NCBI GenBank assembly: GCA_934148985.1
Contig: CAKPDO010000006.1
Span: forward strand, 1-52,839
From: an uncultured Clostridia bacterium
GTDB taxonomy: Bacteria; Bacillota; Clostridia; TANB77; CAG-508
Length of the DNA: 52,839 nt
Direction: 5' to 3'
Under the pieces are notes generated by a model. It searched no databases. It saw only the letters and a program-made list of their open reading frames with translations, and was not told the origin of the DNA. A program made the translations under genes and the position numbers. Shown here piece after piece: positions 1-8,365 of the stretch (position 1 is its first letter; each line of letters starts with the position of its first letter).

Positions 1-389
1 CCATCATCTATTAATATTTTTGTTCCTGGTACAACATCTTTATATAATTCTTTATATGTTACAGAAACTTTTTCTTCGTTTCCTTCAATATCTTCATTTA
101 CTAATGTGAATTTTTGTCCATCTTTTAATTGTATTTTTTGATTTTTTCCTGTGTATAACATTCCTGTTCTAATTTCTGGACCTTTCATATCAAGTAACAT
201 TGGAATTGGTAATTCTTTTTCTTCTCTGATTTTCATTATTGTTTCAGATTTTTCGCATTGTTCATCCCAACTTCCATGTGAATAGTTTATTCTGCATACG
301 TTTAGTCCTGCATCAAATAATTCTTCTAATTTGTTTTCGCTTGCTGGTCCTATTGTTCCTACAATTTTTGTTTTTCTTAAAGCTTTCAT
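1..389 (-). CDS. pyk: Pyruvate kinase, N-terminal part (runs off the left edge)
   Basis: Only the first ~130 codons are inside the window. The protein opens with MKALRKTKIVGTIGPAS, continues with a GLNVCRINYSHG segment and a PMLLDMKGPEIRTG segment, which are the conserved N-terminal blocks of pyruvate kinase (phosphoenolpyruvate + ADP to pyruvate + ATP, last step of glycolysis, cytoplasmic). The start ATG at 389 is preceded by an AAGGAGGA ribosome binding site at a good distance. The segment ends inside the beginning of the B domain at the window edge, so the C-terminal part cannot be judged. It is transcribed leftwards, the same way as ymdB upstream of it. Confidence 0.93.
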   Translation of the reverse strand, partial: MKALRKTKIVGTIGPASENKLEELFDAGLNVCRINYSHGSWDEQCEKSETIMKIREEKELPIPMLLDMKGPEIRTGMLYTGKNQKIQLKDGQKFTLVNEDIEGNEEKVSVTYKELYKDVVPGTKILIDD

Positions 390-465
390 TTTTTTTAAAT
401 TCCTCCTTCTAAAATTACAACTTTTGGTATTATAGCACAAACTTTGCTAATTATTCAATAGTTTT

Positions 466-1233
466 TTAATTAATTCTTGTTATTTTTTTTACTTTACAAG
501 TTTTATCGTCTATTTCAAAGAGCACACTGTTAAATATTGCTTCACCTGATGCAATTTTATATTTTTCTGGAAGTGATGTTATAAATCTTTTAAGTGCTGC
601 ATCTTTGTCCATTCCAATTACTCCGTTTTTTGGTCCTGTCATTCCAATATCTGTTATAAATGCCGTTCCTTTTTCTAGTATTTGTTCATCTGCTGTTTGT
701 GTATGTGTATGCGTTCCAAAAATTGCTGTTATCTCACCATCTAAGTAATATGCCATTGCCTTTTTTTCGGCTGTTGCTTCTGCATGAAAATCAAACATTA
801 TTATATCTACTTCATTTTTTATTCTATCAACAATATCTTTTACAACTGCAAACGGATTATCTAACATTATATTTATTTCTGCCCTACCTAAAGCATTTAT
901 TACTGCAATTTTTTTATCTTTACATCTATATACATTATATCCTTTTCCACAAACTTCTTTTGGATAATTCGCTGGCCTTATTAACTTTGGATTATCTATA
1001 AATTTAAAAATTTCTTTTTTTCCCCATGTATGATTTCCCATTGTAACAGTGTCAGCTCCAGCGGCTAATATGTCTTTAAAATTTTTTTCTGTGATTCCCA
1101 TTCCCTCTGCTGCATTTTCTCCATTTACAATAGTGAAGTCTACATTGTATTTTTGTTTTACCTTTTGAAGTCTTTTTTGAAGTTCTTTTACTCCAATTTC
1201 TCCTACAATATCTCCTACGGCTAAAATATTCAT
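466..1233 (-). CDS. ymdB: YmdB-family metallophosphoesterase
   Basis: 255 residues, close to the usual ~264 of the TIGR00282/YmdB family. Metal-binding blocks are visible in order: GDIVG (residues 7-11), NGENAA (~38-43), GNHTW (~66-70), FHAEAT (~148-153) and GTHTHTQTADE (~172-182). In Bacillus the family member is a cyclic nucleotide phosphodiesterase that influences biofilm versus motility decisions and associates with RNase Y; that role is family knowledge, not visible here. The ATG at 1233 has a GAGG site about nine bases upstream. The rny gene that often accompanies ymdB is not in this window. Confidence 0.93.
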   Translation of the reverse strand: MNILAVGDIVGEIGVKELQKRLQKVKQKYNVDFTIVNGENAAEGMGITEKNFKDILAAGADTVTMGNHTWGKKEIFKFIDNPKLIRPANYPKEVCGKGYNVYRCKDKKIAVINALGRAEINIMLDNPFAVVKDIVDRIKNEVDIIMFDFHAEATAEKKAMAYYLDGEITAIFGTHTHTQTADEQILEKGTAFITDIGMTGPKNGVIGMDKDAALKRFITSLPEKYKIASGEAIFNSVLFEIDDKTCKVKKITRIN

Positions 1234-1297
1234 CTATTATTTCCTCACTTTCTTTATGTATTTTACTATGATATTTATAAAATTGCAATAAAATTTT

Positions 1298-1948
1298 TTA
1301 AACTCTTTTTCCTTTTACTATCAACCTATGTGTATTTATTCCTATAGGTGTGCAAGTTACAAGTGCTGCTAAATCTTCATCTTCTTGTATTTTTAAACCT
1401 TCAATTTCTGTTGGTAATACTTTTTCTGTCGAAAATACCTCATATTCTAACTTTAAACCCAAAACATTTATATAAAATCTATCCCCATTTTTAAGTTCTT
1501 CAAGCCTCGTAAAAAGTTTTGCTTGTTTTAATCCTGAATGACCTGTAAGTACAGTATATGAACTTTTTCCTCCAATTGGCAAAGAACTTTTTTCTAAATG
1601 TCCCACTCCTTTTTTCAAAGTTTCTTCATTAGTTCCGTGATATATTACAAGCTTTAAATTTATTTTTGGTATTTCTATATACCCCATAACTCCATCTTTA
1701 TTTATATTTAAAAGCTCTAAATATGGCACATCATTTTCATTTTCTTCAAATAAATTTTGATTATATTTTATAGCCTTTTTTAACTCTTCATCTATTACTC
1801 TACTTTGTGTACTTTCTATTTTTTGGCCATAATCTTTTATTATCTCATTTTGATTTTTTTGATTTATATAATTACTTATAGGAGAATATAAAAGTAAAAT
1901 CATTCCTAATATAATTAAAATTATTGATAAATATTTTATTTTGTTCAT
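1298..1948 (-). CDS. Class C sortase (pilin polymerase)
   Basis: About 216 residues: an N-terminal membrane segment (IKYLSIILIILGMILLLY), then a sortase domain. The catalytic His lies in VLTGHSG, the Cys in LVTCTP and the Arg in THRLIVKG, and GVGHLEKSSLPIGG is typical of class C enzymes, which polymerise pilin subunits through LPXTG sorting signals. A C-terminal membrane segment, present in many class C sortases, is absent. The start is uncertain: the in-frame ATG at 1975 sits inside the left 27-bp inverted repeat, and neither it nor the ATG at 1948 (chosen) has a clear ribosome binding site. It lies directly downstream of the LPVTG pilin gene, its likely substrate, and probably shares its promoter. 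Confidence 0.9.
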   Translation of the reverse strand: MNKIKYLSIILIILGMILLLYSPISNYINQKNQNEIIKDYGQKIESTQSRVIDEELKKAIKYNQNLFEENENDVPYLELLNINKDGVMGYIEIPKINLKLVIYHGTNEETLKKGVGHLEKSSLPIGGKSSYTVLTGHSGLKQAKLFTRLEELKNGDRFYINVLGLKLEYEVFSTEKVLPTEIEGLKIQEDEDLAALVTCTPIGINTHRLIVKGKRV

Positions 1949-1953
1949 CTTTT

Positions 1954-1980
1954 TTATATCTAATAAGCTATGCAACCTAC
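1954..1980. repeat. Left 27-bp inverted repeat flanking the pilin gene
   Basis: The 27 bases here are the exact reverse complement of 3598-3624; identity stops abruptly on both sides. The repeat sits between the pilin stop codon and the sortase start. See the right copy and the inversion finding. Confidence 0.95.
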
Positions 1981-1994
1981 TTTTGCTTTATTTT

Positions 1995-3578
1995 TTATTT
2001 TGTTTCTTTTAAAATCTTTTTCTTTTTATTTATAGAAATTATTAATAAAATTCCTGCAATTACTAAAATTATTCCAGAACCTACAAGTAAAGTTGTTCCA
2101 GTTCCACCTGTTACGGGTAAGGTATATCCTTTGGCATTTTTTATAATAACTTTATATTCATCTTCTCTTCGTCCGTCTAAGTCTTCATCTTTTATTGTAA
2201 CTTTTTGCCATTTTCCAGAAATTGCATATCCATCATTTGTCTTAACTTGCCTAATTTGATATTCTCCCTCATCAAGACCTTTTAAATAAATTTTTCCTTC
2301 TGAATTTGGGCTTATTGTCGTTACAAAATCTTCTGTTTCATTTAAACCTGATGCATAATAAATACCATCTTCACCTTTTACAAATCTTTGATATCTTTGA
2401 TATTGATTTAATATCATAAATTCTGATTTATCTAGTTTTATTTCATAATTATCTCTATCAACAGTTTCTAAATCTATCTCATAGGTATATACCGGAACTT
2501 TGTTTGAACTTTGTGTCTTTAAGCTATCTCCCAAATATGGATTATTAGAATAATCCATATAAGCAATATTATTGTTTCCATTTGTTCCAATTACTAGTTC
2601 TTCATTTTTATTAAGTTTGGCATTATAGGTAATTTTTATAGATTTATATTTTTTCACATCGTCATGTTCAAACTCAATCAAAAATGCTACATCCTCATCT
2701 GAATTGGGTCTTTTAGTATTATATACAATATTAATGTTTTCTAATTTTTCCTCATTTTCTTCAGATGTTACCCCATATACAGAAACTGTGTTCTCTATTA
2801 AAGATAGTGATTTATCCATTTTGTCACTTATATATAATTTTTTTGATATACTATTTTCAGAATATTTTGGTACATCTGCTTTTATTATATAACTTATTTC
2901 TTCTGAAGTATCATAATTATCTGCTTCTTTTCCATCTTCAGTTACATTTTTTGTAATTGAAGGCGACCACGATTTTATTATAGCCTCTTGATTGCTTATT
3001 TTCCAGTTTTTTTCGGCTTCATCATATATTGGAATTAAATTAACAATTGATGGCTCATAAATCAAATATCCATTTTCTATTAATACTAAGTATGTTCCCA
3101 TATCCATTTTTTCGAATGTAATGCTTCCTGTAAGAGCCGCATTATTTATAGGATAACTCAATTCTCCATCAACTGTTTTTTCTACACTTATTGCTGATGC
3201 ATTTATTTCATTTTTATTAATTGCTGCCGTTATTTTTTGATAAAAATCTGCAGCTTCTTGGCTATTGCTTTTTATTTGACTGTAAAATTCCCTCGTATCT
3301 AAATATTCTGGATAATTTCTTTCAATCCATTCTTCAATTTGCTGTCTCCATATATAATTATCTGTCAAATTTCCTGTTTGAAAGTCATATTCTATTCTTG
3401 CAAGCTGTATTAATTTTACACTTACTCCCTGTTCTACATTTGAAACAGTTATTTCTCCTGTATCATTTTCTTGGTTTATTACCGCTAAACTTTTTGAATT
3501 TAAATTAATTATTGATATTATACTTATTAAAATTAAATTTATTGAAATAATAAGTTTTTTTATTTTGCTATTTCTCAT
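1995..3578 (-). CDS. LPXTG-anchored major pilin / isopeptide-forming fimbrial subunit
   Basis: 527 residues. N-terminal signal peptide (IIISINLILISIISII-like core, residues ~9-30). The middle part resembles fimbrial isopeptide-forming domains. A Cna-B-like domain near residues 395-480 contains an E-box-like stretch (EGEYQIRQVKTNDGYAI). The C-terminus is a sorting signal: LPVTG (~residue 489), a hydrophobic helix and a KKKK tail, so the protein is expected to be linked to other subunits or to the wall by the adjacent class C sortase. No classic YPK pilin motif; the equivalent region reads EAIIKSW. The ATG at 3578 has an AAAAGGAGGAAA ribosome binding site that lies inside the inverted-repeat-bounded segment. 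Confidence 0.9.
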   Translation of the reverse strand: MRNSKIKKLIISINLILISIISIINLNSKSLAVINQENDTGEITVSNVEQGVSVKLIQLARIEYDFQTGNLTDNYIWRQQIEEWIERNYPEYLDTREFYSQIKSNSQEAADFYQKITAAINKNEINASAISVEKTVDGELSYPINNAALTGSITFEKMDMGTYLVLIENGYLIYEPSIVNLIPIYDEAEKNWKISNQEAIIKSWSPSITKNVTEDGKEADNYDTSEEISYIIKADVPKYSENSISKKLYISDKMDKSLSLIENTVSVYGVTSEENEEKLENINIVYNTKRPNSDEDVAFLIEFEHDDVKKYKSIKITYNAKLNKNEELVIGTNGNNNIAYMDYSNNPYLGDSLKTQSSNKVPVYTYEIDLETVDRDNYEIKLDKSEFMILNQYQRYQRFVKGEDGIYYASGLNETEDFVTTISPNSEGKIYLKGLDEGEYQIRQVKTNDGYAISGKWQKVTIKDEDLDGRREDEYKVIIKNAKGYTLPVTGGTGTTLLVGSGIILVIAGILLIISINKKKKILKETK

Positions 3579-3597
3579 TTTCCTCCTTTTAATTCAG

Positions 3598-3624
3598 GTA
3601 GGTTGCATAGCTTATTAGATATAA
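3598..3624. repeat. Right 27-bp inverted repeat flanking the pilin gene
   Basis: Perfect inverted copy of 1954-1980. It lies between the pilin promoter (outside) and the pilin ribosome binding site (inside), so the 1.62-kb enclosed segment holds the whole pilin gene and its ribosome binding site but not its promoter. Confidence 0.95.
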
Positions 3625-3662
3625 TCCTCCTTCTTTTTGTTTTTTACGAATTCGTTTGTTAC

Positions 3663-3691
3663 ATTATATGACGTAATACTACAATTGTCAA
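3663..3691 (-). promoter_or_regulatory. Consensus sigma-A promoter for the pilin-sortase operon
   Basis: On the minus strand a perfect TTGACA (complement 3686-3691), a 17-base spacer and a perfect TATAAT (complement 3663-3668). Transcription would start near 3656 and read through the right inverted repeat into the pilin gene. A palindrome ACGAATTCGT at 3646-3655 lies at the predicted start and could be an operator. Confidence 0.85.
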
Positions 3692-3762
3692 GAAAATTCG
3701 TTCGACAAAATTTGACATTTTCATTGACAAATGGCCAATTAGTACCGTTGTTTTTTCTTATT

Positions 3763-3779
3763 GCTCATTTGGGACCAGA
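3763..3779. repeat. Degenerate copy of the GGGACCGG intergenic repeat family
   Basis: The stretch GCTCATTTGGGACCAGA matches the unit start seen at 43580-43676. It lies in the 290-base gap between the pilin gene and ftsZ, which otherwise holds the pilin promoter, the right inverted repeat and the ftsZ terminator. Confidence 0.5.
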
Positions 3780-3829
3780 TAATTTTTTGACAAAGACAAA
3801 ATACCAATGGATCAATGTGACAAAAATAA

Positions 3830-3859
3830 GGACGGAGAAATTTTAAATTTTCTCTGTCC
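3830..3859 (-). terminator. Terminator downstream of ftsZ
   Basis: On the minus strand GGACAGAGAAA and TTTCTCCGTCC form an 11-bp stem (one G-U) followed by TTATTTTTG, ten bases after the ftsZ stop codon. It closes the division cluster. Confidence 0.75.
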
Positions 3860-3869
3860 CCATTTGATA

Positions 3870-5000
3870 TTATAAAGTTTTATTTTTATTTTTTCTCAAA
3901 AATGATGGAATATCTAAATCATTTTGTGAAGAACTTAGATCTTGGCTAGAAGGTATTGAGCTTACTTTCTTTTCCCAAGGTTTAGAAGCACTTGAGCTTA
4001 AAGAATCAAGTAATGGTGATTTTGTTTCATCTGGTTGGTCAAAACCTGTAGCAATAACTGTTATCTTGATTTCATCATTCATATTAGGGTCAATAACTGT
4101 ACCAAAGATAATGTTTGCTTCAGGGTCTACACTGCGTTGAATTAACTCAGCGGCTGTATTTACTTCTTGAAGTCCTAAATCTTCACCACCTGTTATGTTA
4201 ATAATTACGCCTCTTGCTCCTTCTATAGATGTTTCAAGTAATGGGCTTTGGATAGCCTCTTTTGCTGCATCTTCTGCTTTATTTTCACCAGATGCGCGTC
4301 CTGTTCCCATATGTGCCATTCCTGTATTTAACATTATTGTTTTTACATCTGCAAAATCTAGGTTTACTGTTCCTGTAACAGTAATTAAGTCTGATATACC
4401 TTGTACACCTTGTCTTAGTACATCATCTGCCATTAGGAATGCTTCTGCCATTGATGTTTTTCTATCTATTATTTGTAAAAGTTTATCATTTGGTATAACT
4501 ATTAATGTATCTACTTTTGCCTTTAAATTTTCTATTCCACGTTCTGCTTGTGCTAAACGTTTCTTTCCTTCAAATGTAAATGGTTTTGTAACAACACCTA
4601 TTGTTAATATTCCCATTTCTTTTGCAAGTCCTGCAACTATTGGTGCTGCTCCAGTTCCTGTTCCGCCACCCATTCCGCAAGTTACAAATACCATATCCGC
4701 ACCTCTTAATACTTCAGAAAGCTCTGTTTTACTTTCTTCTGCTGATTGTGCTCCAACATCTGGATTTGCTCCAGCTCCAAGTCCTCTTGTGATTTTTTCT
4801 CCAATTTGAATTTTTGTGCTTGCTTTTGATTTTTGTAAAGCTTGTCTATCTGTATTTACAGCAATAAAGTCTACCGATTTTATGCCTTGGTCCAACATTC
4901 TATTTACCGCATTGTTTCCAGCTCCTCCTACTCCAATTACTTTTATAGTTGCTGTTCCATCCATCATTGTTAAATTGCTGTTGTCATCAATATCCATCAT
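3870..5000 (-). CDS. ftsZ: Cell division protein FtsZ
   Basis: 376 residues, normal length. VIGVGGAGNNAVNRM opens the GTPase domain, GGGTGTGAAP is the tubulin signature loop, NTDRQAL and the T7-region NLDFADV are present, and the C-terminus DIPSFLRKN is the conserved peptide that binds FtsA and other partners. A ~40-residue Ser-rich linker precedes that tail. FtsZ polymerises with GTP into the cytokinetic ring at mid-cell. Two ATGs in tandem (5000 and 4997) follow AAGGAGGAAAAG. It is the last gene of the cluster, 59 bases after ftsA. Confidence 0.98.
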   Translation of the reverse strand: MMDIDDNSNLTMMDGTATIKVIGVGGAGNNAVNRMLDQGIKSVDFIAVNTDRQALQKSKASTKIQIGEKITRGLGAGANPDVGAQSAEESKTELSEVLRGADMVFVTCGMGGGTGTGAAPIVAGLAKEMGILTIGVVTKPFTFEGKKRLAQAERGIENLKAKVDTLIVIPNDKLLQIIDRKTSMAEAFLMADDVLRQGVQGISDLITVTGTVNLDFADVKTIMLNTGMAHMGTGRASGENKAEDAAKEAIQSPLLETSIEGARGVIINITGGEDLGLQEVNTAAELIQRSVDPEANIIFGTVIDPNMNDEIKITVIATGFDQPDETKSPLLDSLSSSASKPWEKKVSSIPSSQDLSSSQNDLDIPSFLRKNKNKTL

Positions 5001-5058
5001 AATTTCTTTTCCTCCTTAAATATGTCTACATAGCATTTGTAACTTTTTGTTACCTATT

Positions 5059-6288
5059 TTAGCTATAAAAAAATTCTTTAATTCTTGAAAGTACCATTTT
5101 CCAAAAACTTTCTTTTGAATTTGTATCAATTTTGCTTGATACTGATTTAGCAAAAGGTCTTGATGCTATATATCGTATTAGAGCGTAACTTGTTCTATAT
5201 TCTGGCTTCACTATACTTACTGCTCGTCCTGTTGATATTTTTACGGGAATATTTAATGCTATTTTTCCTGCTACATCACTTTTGTTTATATTGGTTATGC
5301 CTTGTCCTGTTAGTATTACATTGTTTATTCTTGATTTTAATCCTTGGTTTGATATGTCTTTATTTATAATTGAAAATATTTCTTCAATTCTTGCTTCCAT
5401 AATTTCAATTAATTCTGAACTTTTTATAACTTTACTTTTACTTTCGTCCATACACGTATTCAACATTATTTCATTATCATTGTCTATAAATGATTTTAGT
5501 GCTAGTCCATATTGTCTTTTTAATTTTTCTGCTTCTTGCTCCGATATTCCCAAAACAAGTGCTATATCATGTGTTATGTTATTTCCGCCCAAAGGTATAG
5601 TATTTGTGTATTTGAATTCTTCTCCCTCAAATATTCCTATATCCGTATTTTCTGCCCCTACATCTAAAATCATTACATTGTCATATAATTCATTTTTATC
5701 TAGAACTAAATTTCTCTCCGCCAGTGTTACTGGTATTATTCCATCTATTTCTATACCCGCTCTTTTGAATATTCCTGTCAACTTTCTTATGTAATCTTTA
5801 TCCGCAAGTATTACCTGTGCATTTACTGTAAATGATGACGCAAAACTTCCTACAGGGTCTGCAATTACTTTTCCACTGTCTAGTATTACTTGGTTTACAG
5901 CTACATCTATTAATACCTTATTGTCTGGTATTTCAATGTCTTTTACCTGCATTACTGCATTTTGCATATCTTTTTGTGAAATTCCGGCAAATTTATCTTT
6001 TACTTCTTTTAATACACTATTTTGAACTATTGTTACATATTTTCCTGGAATAGTTACATAAGCTGAGTTTATTTTTAGTTCTGTTTCTTCTTCTGCTTTT
6101 TCGATAGTTTTGGCAATACTTAAACTTATATCGTCTTCATCAACTATCTTGCCTTTTTTTAATCCATTACATTTATGTGAGGTGCAACATATTACTTCTA
6201 TTTGTCCAAAGTTGTTTACTTCACCAGAAACTAAGCAAACTCTGGTTGTTCCAATGTCTATGCCCACTATGATATCTCCTATTGCCAA
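5059..6288 (-). CDS. ftsA: Cell division protein FtsA
   Basis: 409 residues with the actin-like fold: VGIDIGTTRVCLVSG (phosphate 1), MILDVGAENTDIG (phosphate 2) and an adenosine-loop ILTGQG near residue 329. The C-terminus FWKMVLSRIKEFFYS is an amphipathic helix of the kind that tethers FtsA to the membrane. FtsA anchors FtsZ filaments and recruits later division proteins. Its place between sbp and ftsZ matches the Bacillus/Clostridium arrangement. Confidence 0.97.
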   Translation of the reverse strand: MAIGDIIVGIDIGTTRVCLVSGEVNNFGQIEVICCTSHKCNGLKKGKIVDEDDISLSIAKTIEKAEEETELKINSAYVTIPGKYVTIVQNSVLKEVKDKFAGISQKDMQNAVMQVKDIEIPDNKVLIDVAVNQVILDSGKVIADPVGSFASSFTVNAQVILADKDYIRKLTGIFKRAGIEIDGIIPVTLAERNLVLDKNELYDNVMILDVGAENTDIGIFEGEEFKYTNTIPLGGNNITHDIALVLGISEQEAEKLKRQYGLALKSFIDNDNEIMLNTCMDESKSKVIKSSELIEIMEARIEEIFSIINKDISNQGLKSRINNVILTGQGITNINKSDVAGKIALNIPVKISTGRAVSIVKPEYRTSYALIRYIASRPFAKSVSSKIDTNSKESFWKMVLSRIKEFFYS

Positions 6289-6442
6289 GATAATTCCTCC
6301 ATATTTTCAATTTAATTTTTCTAGAGTTATATATATTACATTTTAAGACAAATGTCAATAGAATTTGTTATATTTTTGTAATATTTTTGTAATAATTCTG
6401 TAATATCTTTTTCCATTATTTGGAAATTTTGTCACTTACCCT

Positions 6443-6823
6443 TTAAGCCTCTTTTTTCTTTTTCATTTTATATTCGTTGTATTTTTTTGACCATTTATCT
6501 ATGTAATATTTTCTTATTATTGTTAAATTAATAAACATTCTTCCTACAAACACAACTATTGCTGCTAAATAAATATCAACATTAAGCTTGTTTCCTAAGT
6601 ATGTAAGTAACATTGAAAGAATACTATTACAAAAGAACCCTGATATAAAAACATCAAATTTGAATTCCCCTTTTAATGTTCCTGTTATTCCTCCAAAAAC
6701 TGAATCCAATGCTGCAATTATTGCAATTGCTAGATAACTTGAATAAGAATACGATATAATTGGCGCATTTATCCCAACTATTGCTCCTAATATACATCCT
6801 ATTAAAATTGCTACAAATAACAT
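6443..6823 (-). CDS. sbp: Small basic protein Sbp (DUF1290 family)
   Basis: 126 residues with three or four membrane segments (LFVAILIGCILGAIVG, YLAIAIIAALDSVFGGI, ILSMLLTYLG, AAIVVFVGRMF) and a very basic tail ending KMKKKKEA. DUF1290/small basic family members sit between the DUF881 genes and ftsA in Firmicutes; the molecular role is not established. The C-terminal stop falls 154 bases before ftsA. Confidence 0.9.
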   Translation of the reverse strand: MLFVAILIGCILGAIVGINAPIISYSYSSYLAIAIIAALDSVFGGITGTLKGEFKFDVFISGFFCNSILSMLLTYLGNKLNVDIYLAAIVVFVGRMFINLTIIRKYYIDKWSKKYNEYKMKKKKEA

Positions 6824-6838
6824 TTTCTTGCCTCCTTT

Positions 6839-7576
6839 TTATTTTTCGCTTTTGCTCTCTTTTTCTTGCATATACTTTGTTTCAAAATCTCCTGTATATT
6901 TTGAAATTGTAACTTTTTTACTTCTTTCAATCTCTGCTTTTATTCCACTTGTATTTAACTGTTCGGCATATCCTCCTTTGCCAAACAAACTGCTTTCTAG
7001 ATATGAACTATTTCCGATAGCTTTAATTTCGTATGCATCTGTTCTTAAATATCTACTATTTATTTTAATTGAACTTCCAACATCTGCTATATCTGTTGTA
7101 TTTACTATTCTTTCACCATTTATAGATATTGCCTCTGCTCCTGCATCTTTTAAATAATTTATAATATAAACTAAATCCATAGCCTCAATTTCTTTAAGTA
7201 TTTCATCTTCTCCAAGCTCATTTTCACTTTTCTTGCTTAATGTAATTATTACTCCTTCACCTTCTACATCAGTTTTACCAAGTTGCATATTTAAACTTGC
7301 AAGCTCATTTTCTAATGTTTCTTTTGTTTTTTCATCAGATGAACTTTCTTCTCTGTATGCTGTCAAAGTATTCGAAGTTTCTTCATATTTTGCTTTTGTT
7401 TCTTCATATTTTGTTTTCCAATTTGTAAGTTCTTGCCTTAAATCTGCTTCTTGCATAGAATCAATATTTGTTTCTTGTGATTCTTGTACAACCTTAAATT
7501 GCATAAAAATTATCATTGCAAGTAAAAAACAAACTACGCCTATTGTAATAATCATACTATTTTTTCCTTTTTTCAT
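6839..7576 (-). CDS. DUF881 family membrane-anchored protein (YlxX/YlxW-like), second copy
   Basis: 245 residues: an N-terminal membrane anchor (MIITIGVVCFLLAMIIFMQ), a coiled coil (~residues 35-95, rich in E/K/L) and a DUF881 domain with the typical INYLKDAGAEAISINGERIV block at ~135-160. DUF881 genes flank ftsQ/divIB in Firmicutes; the function is not known, though position implies a link to division or envelope growth. Paralogous to the gene at 7644-8363, with which it shares the AEAISINGERIVNT motif. Confidence 0.9.
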   Translation of the reverse strand: MKKGKNSMIITIGVVCFLLAMIIFMQFKVVQESQETNIDSMQEADLRQELTNWKTKYEETKAKYEETSNTLTAYREESSSDEKTKETLENELASLNMQLGKTDVEGEGVIITLSKKSENELGEDEILKEIEAMDLVYIINYLKDAGAEAISINGERIVNTTDIADVGSSIKINSRYLRTDAYEIKAIGNSSYLESSLFGKGGYAEQLNTSGIKAEIERSKKVTISKYTGDFETKYMQEKESKSEK

Positions 7577-7643
7577 TTATTAGCTTCTCCCTTCTTTTCA
7601 TTGTGACCGCTTCTCCAAAATAATTTTCTCTACAAACCAAAGA

Positions 7644-8363
7644 TTATTTTACAGTTCTTGCATATTTAAAGCTTATTACTCCAGTATATTTTTTTATTTC
7701 TAAACTAGAATTAGAAGCCTTTTTAAAATCGACAATTTTTCCAGTATTATTTTTAAAATATTCTAACGTAGAACCTGGCCTATTTAAAGTAGACAAAAGT
7801 TCAACATATCCAATTGCAAAAATTTGTATTGGTGAATTTATCTTTTTGCCATTAACAACTATAACATTTCCATCACATGATATTGCACTTGTATTTACGA
7901 TTCTTTCTCCATTTATAGATATTGCCTCTGCTCCTGCATTTTTCATTTCATTTACAACTTGTAAAATATTTTCTGCATGAACTAAAAAATTAGACTGGTC
8001 TATTAAATTTGAATCTCCTTTTCCATCAGCCAAAGTAACTATTATTCCGCTTCCTGTTACATCAGTATTTCCTAATACAAAATTAGCTTTTTTAATTTGA
8101 CTTTCTAAATCTTCAAGTTCAGAGTTATTTTTTGTTGCATTTTGTCTTTCTTTTTCTAGCTCTTGTTCAGCTCTTTGTAATGCTGCATATTCATTCTCAT
8201 ATTTTTCTTTCATTTTTAAAACTTGAGATTTTAAATTATTTTGTTCTTGTGTCCCTGAAACAGTAGAACCATTGTTTTTTACAGTATTTATCTGAATACA
8301 TATAGCTATTGTTAATATAAAACACATTATAGAAAGTATAATAGCTTCTATTTTTTTATCCAT
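7644..8363 (-). CDS. DUF881 family membrane-anchored protein, first copy
   Basis: 239 residues with the same plan as its neighbour: N-terminal membrane segment (IILSIMCFILTIAICIQ), a ~60-residue coiled coil, and the DUF881 core (GTDVTGSGIIVTLADG-type strand near residue 100, then NAGAEAISINGERIV near 145). It starts two bases after the ftsQ stop codon and uses an AGAGGAG ribosome binding site inside the end of ftsQ, which implies translational coupling. Confidence 0.9.
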   Translation of the reverse strand: MDKKIEAIILSIMCFILTIAICIQINTVKNNGSTVSGTQEQNNLKSQVLKMKEKYENEYAALQRAEQELEKERQNATKNNSELEDLESQIKKANFVLGNTDVTGSGIIVTLADGKGDSNLIDQSNFLVHAENILQVVNEMKNAGAEAISINGERIVNTSAISCDGNVIVVNGKKINSPIQIFAIGYVELLSTLNRPGSTLEYFKNNTGKIVDFKKASNSSLEIKKYTGVISFKYARTVK

Positions 8364-8365
8364 GT

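Noticed and set aside
1954..3624. 27-bp repeats as ends of an insertion sequence
   Set aside because: No transposase inside, no target-site duplication outside, and the cargo belongs functionally with the flanking sortase.
4195..4809. 204-codon open frame on the plus strand
   Set aside because: It lies wholly antisense to ftsZ, has no ribosome binding site, and its length follows from codon bias of the real gene.
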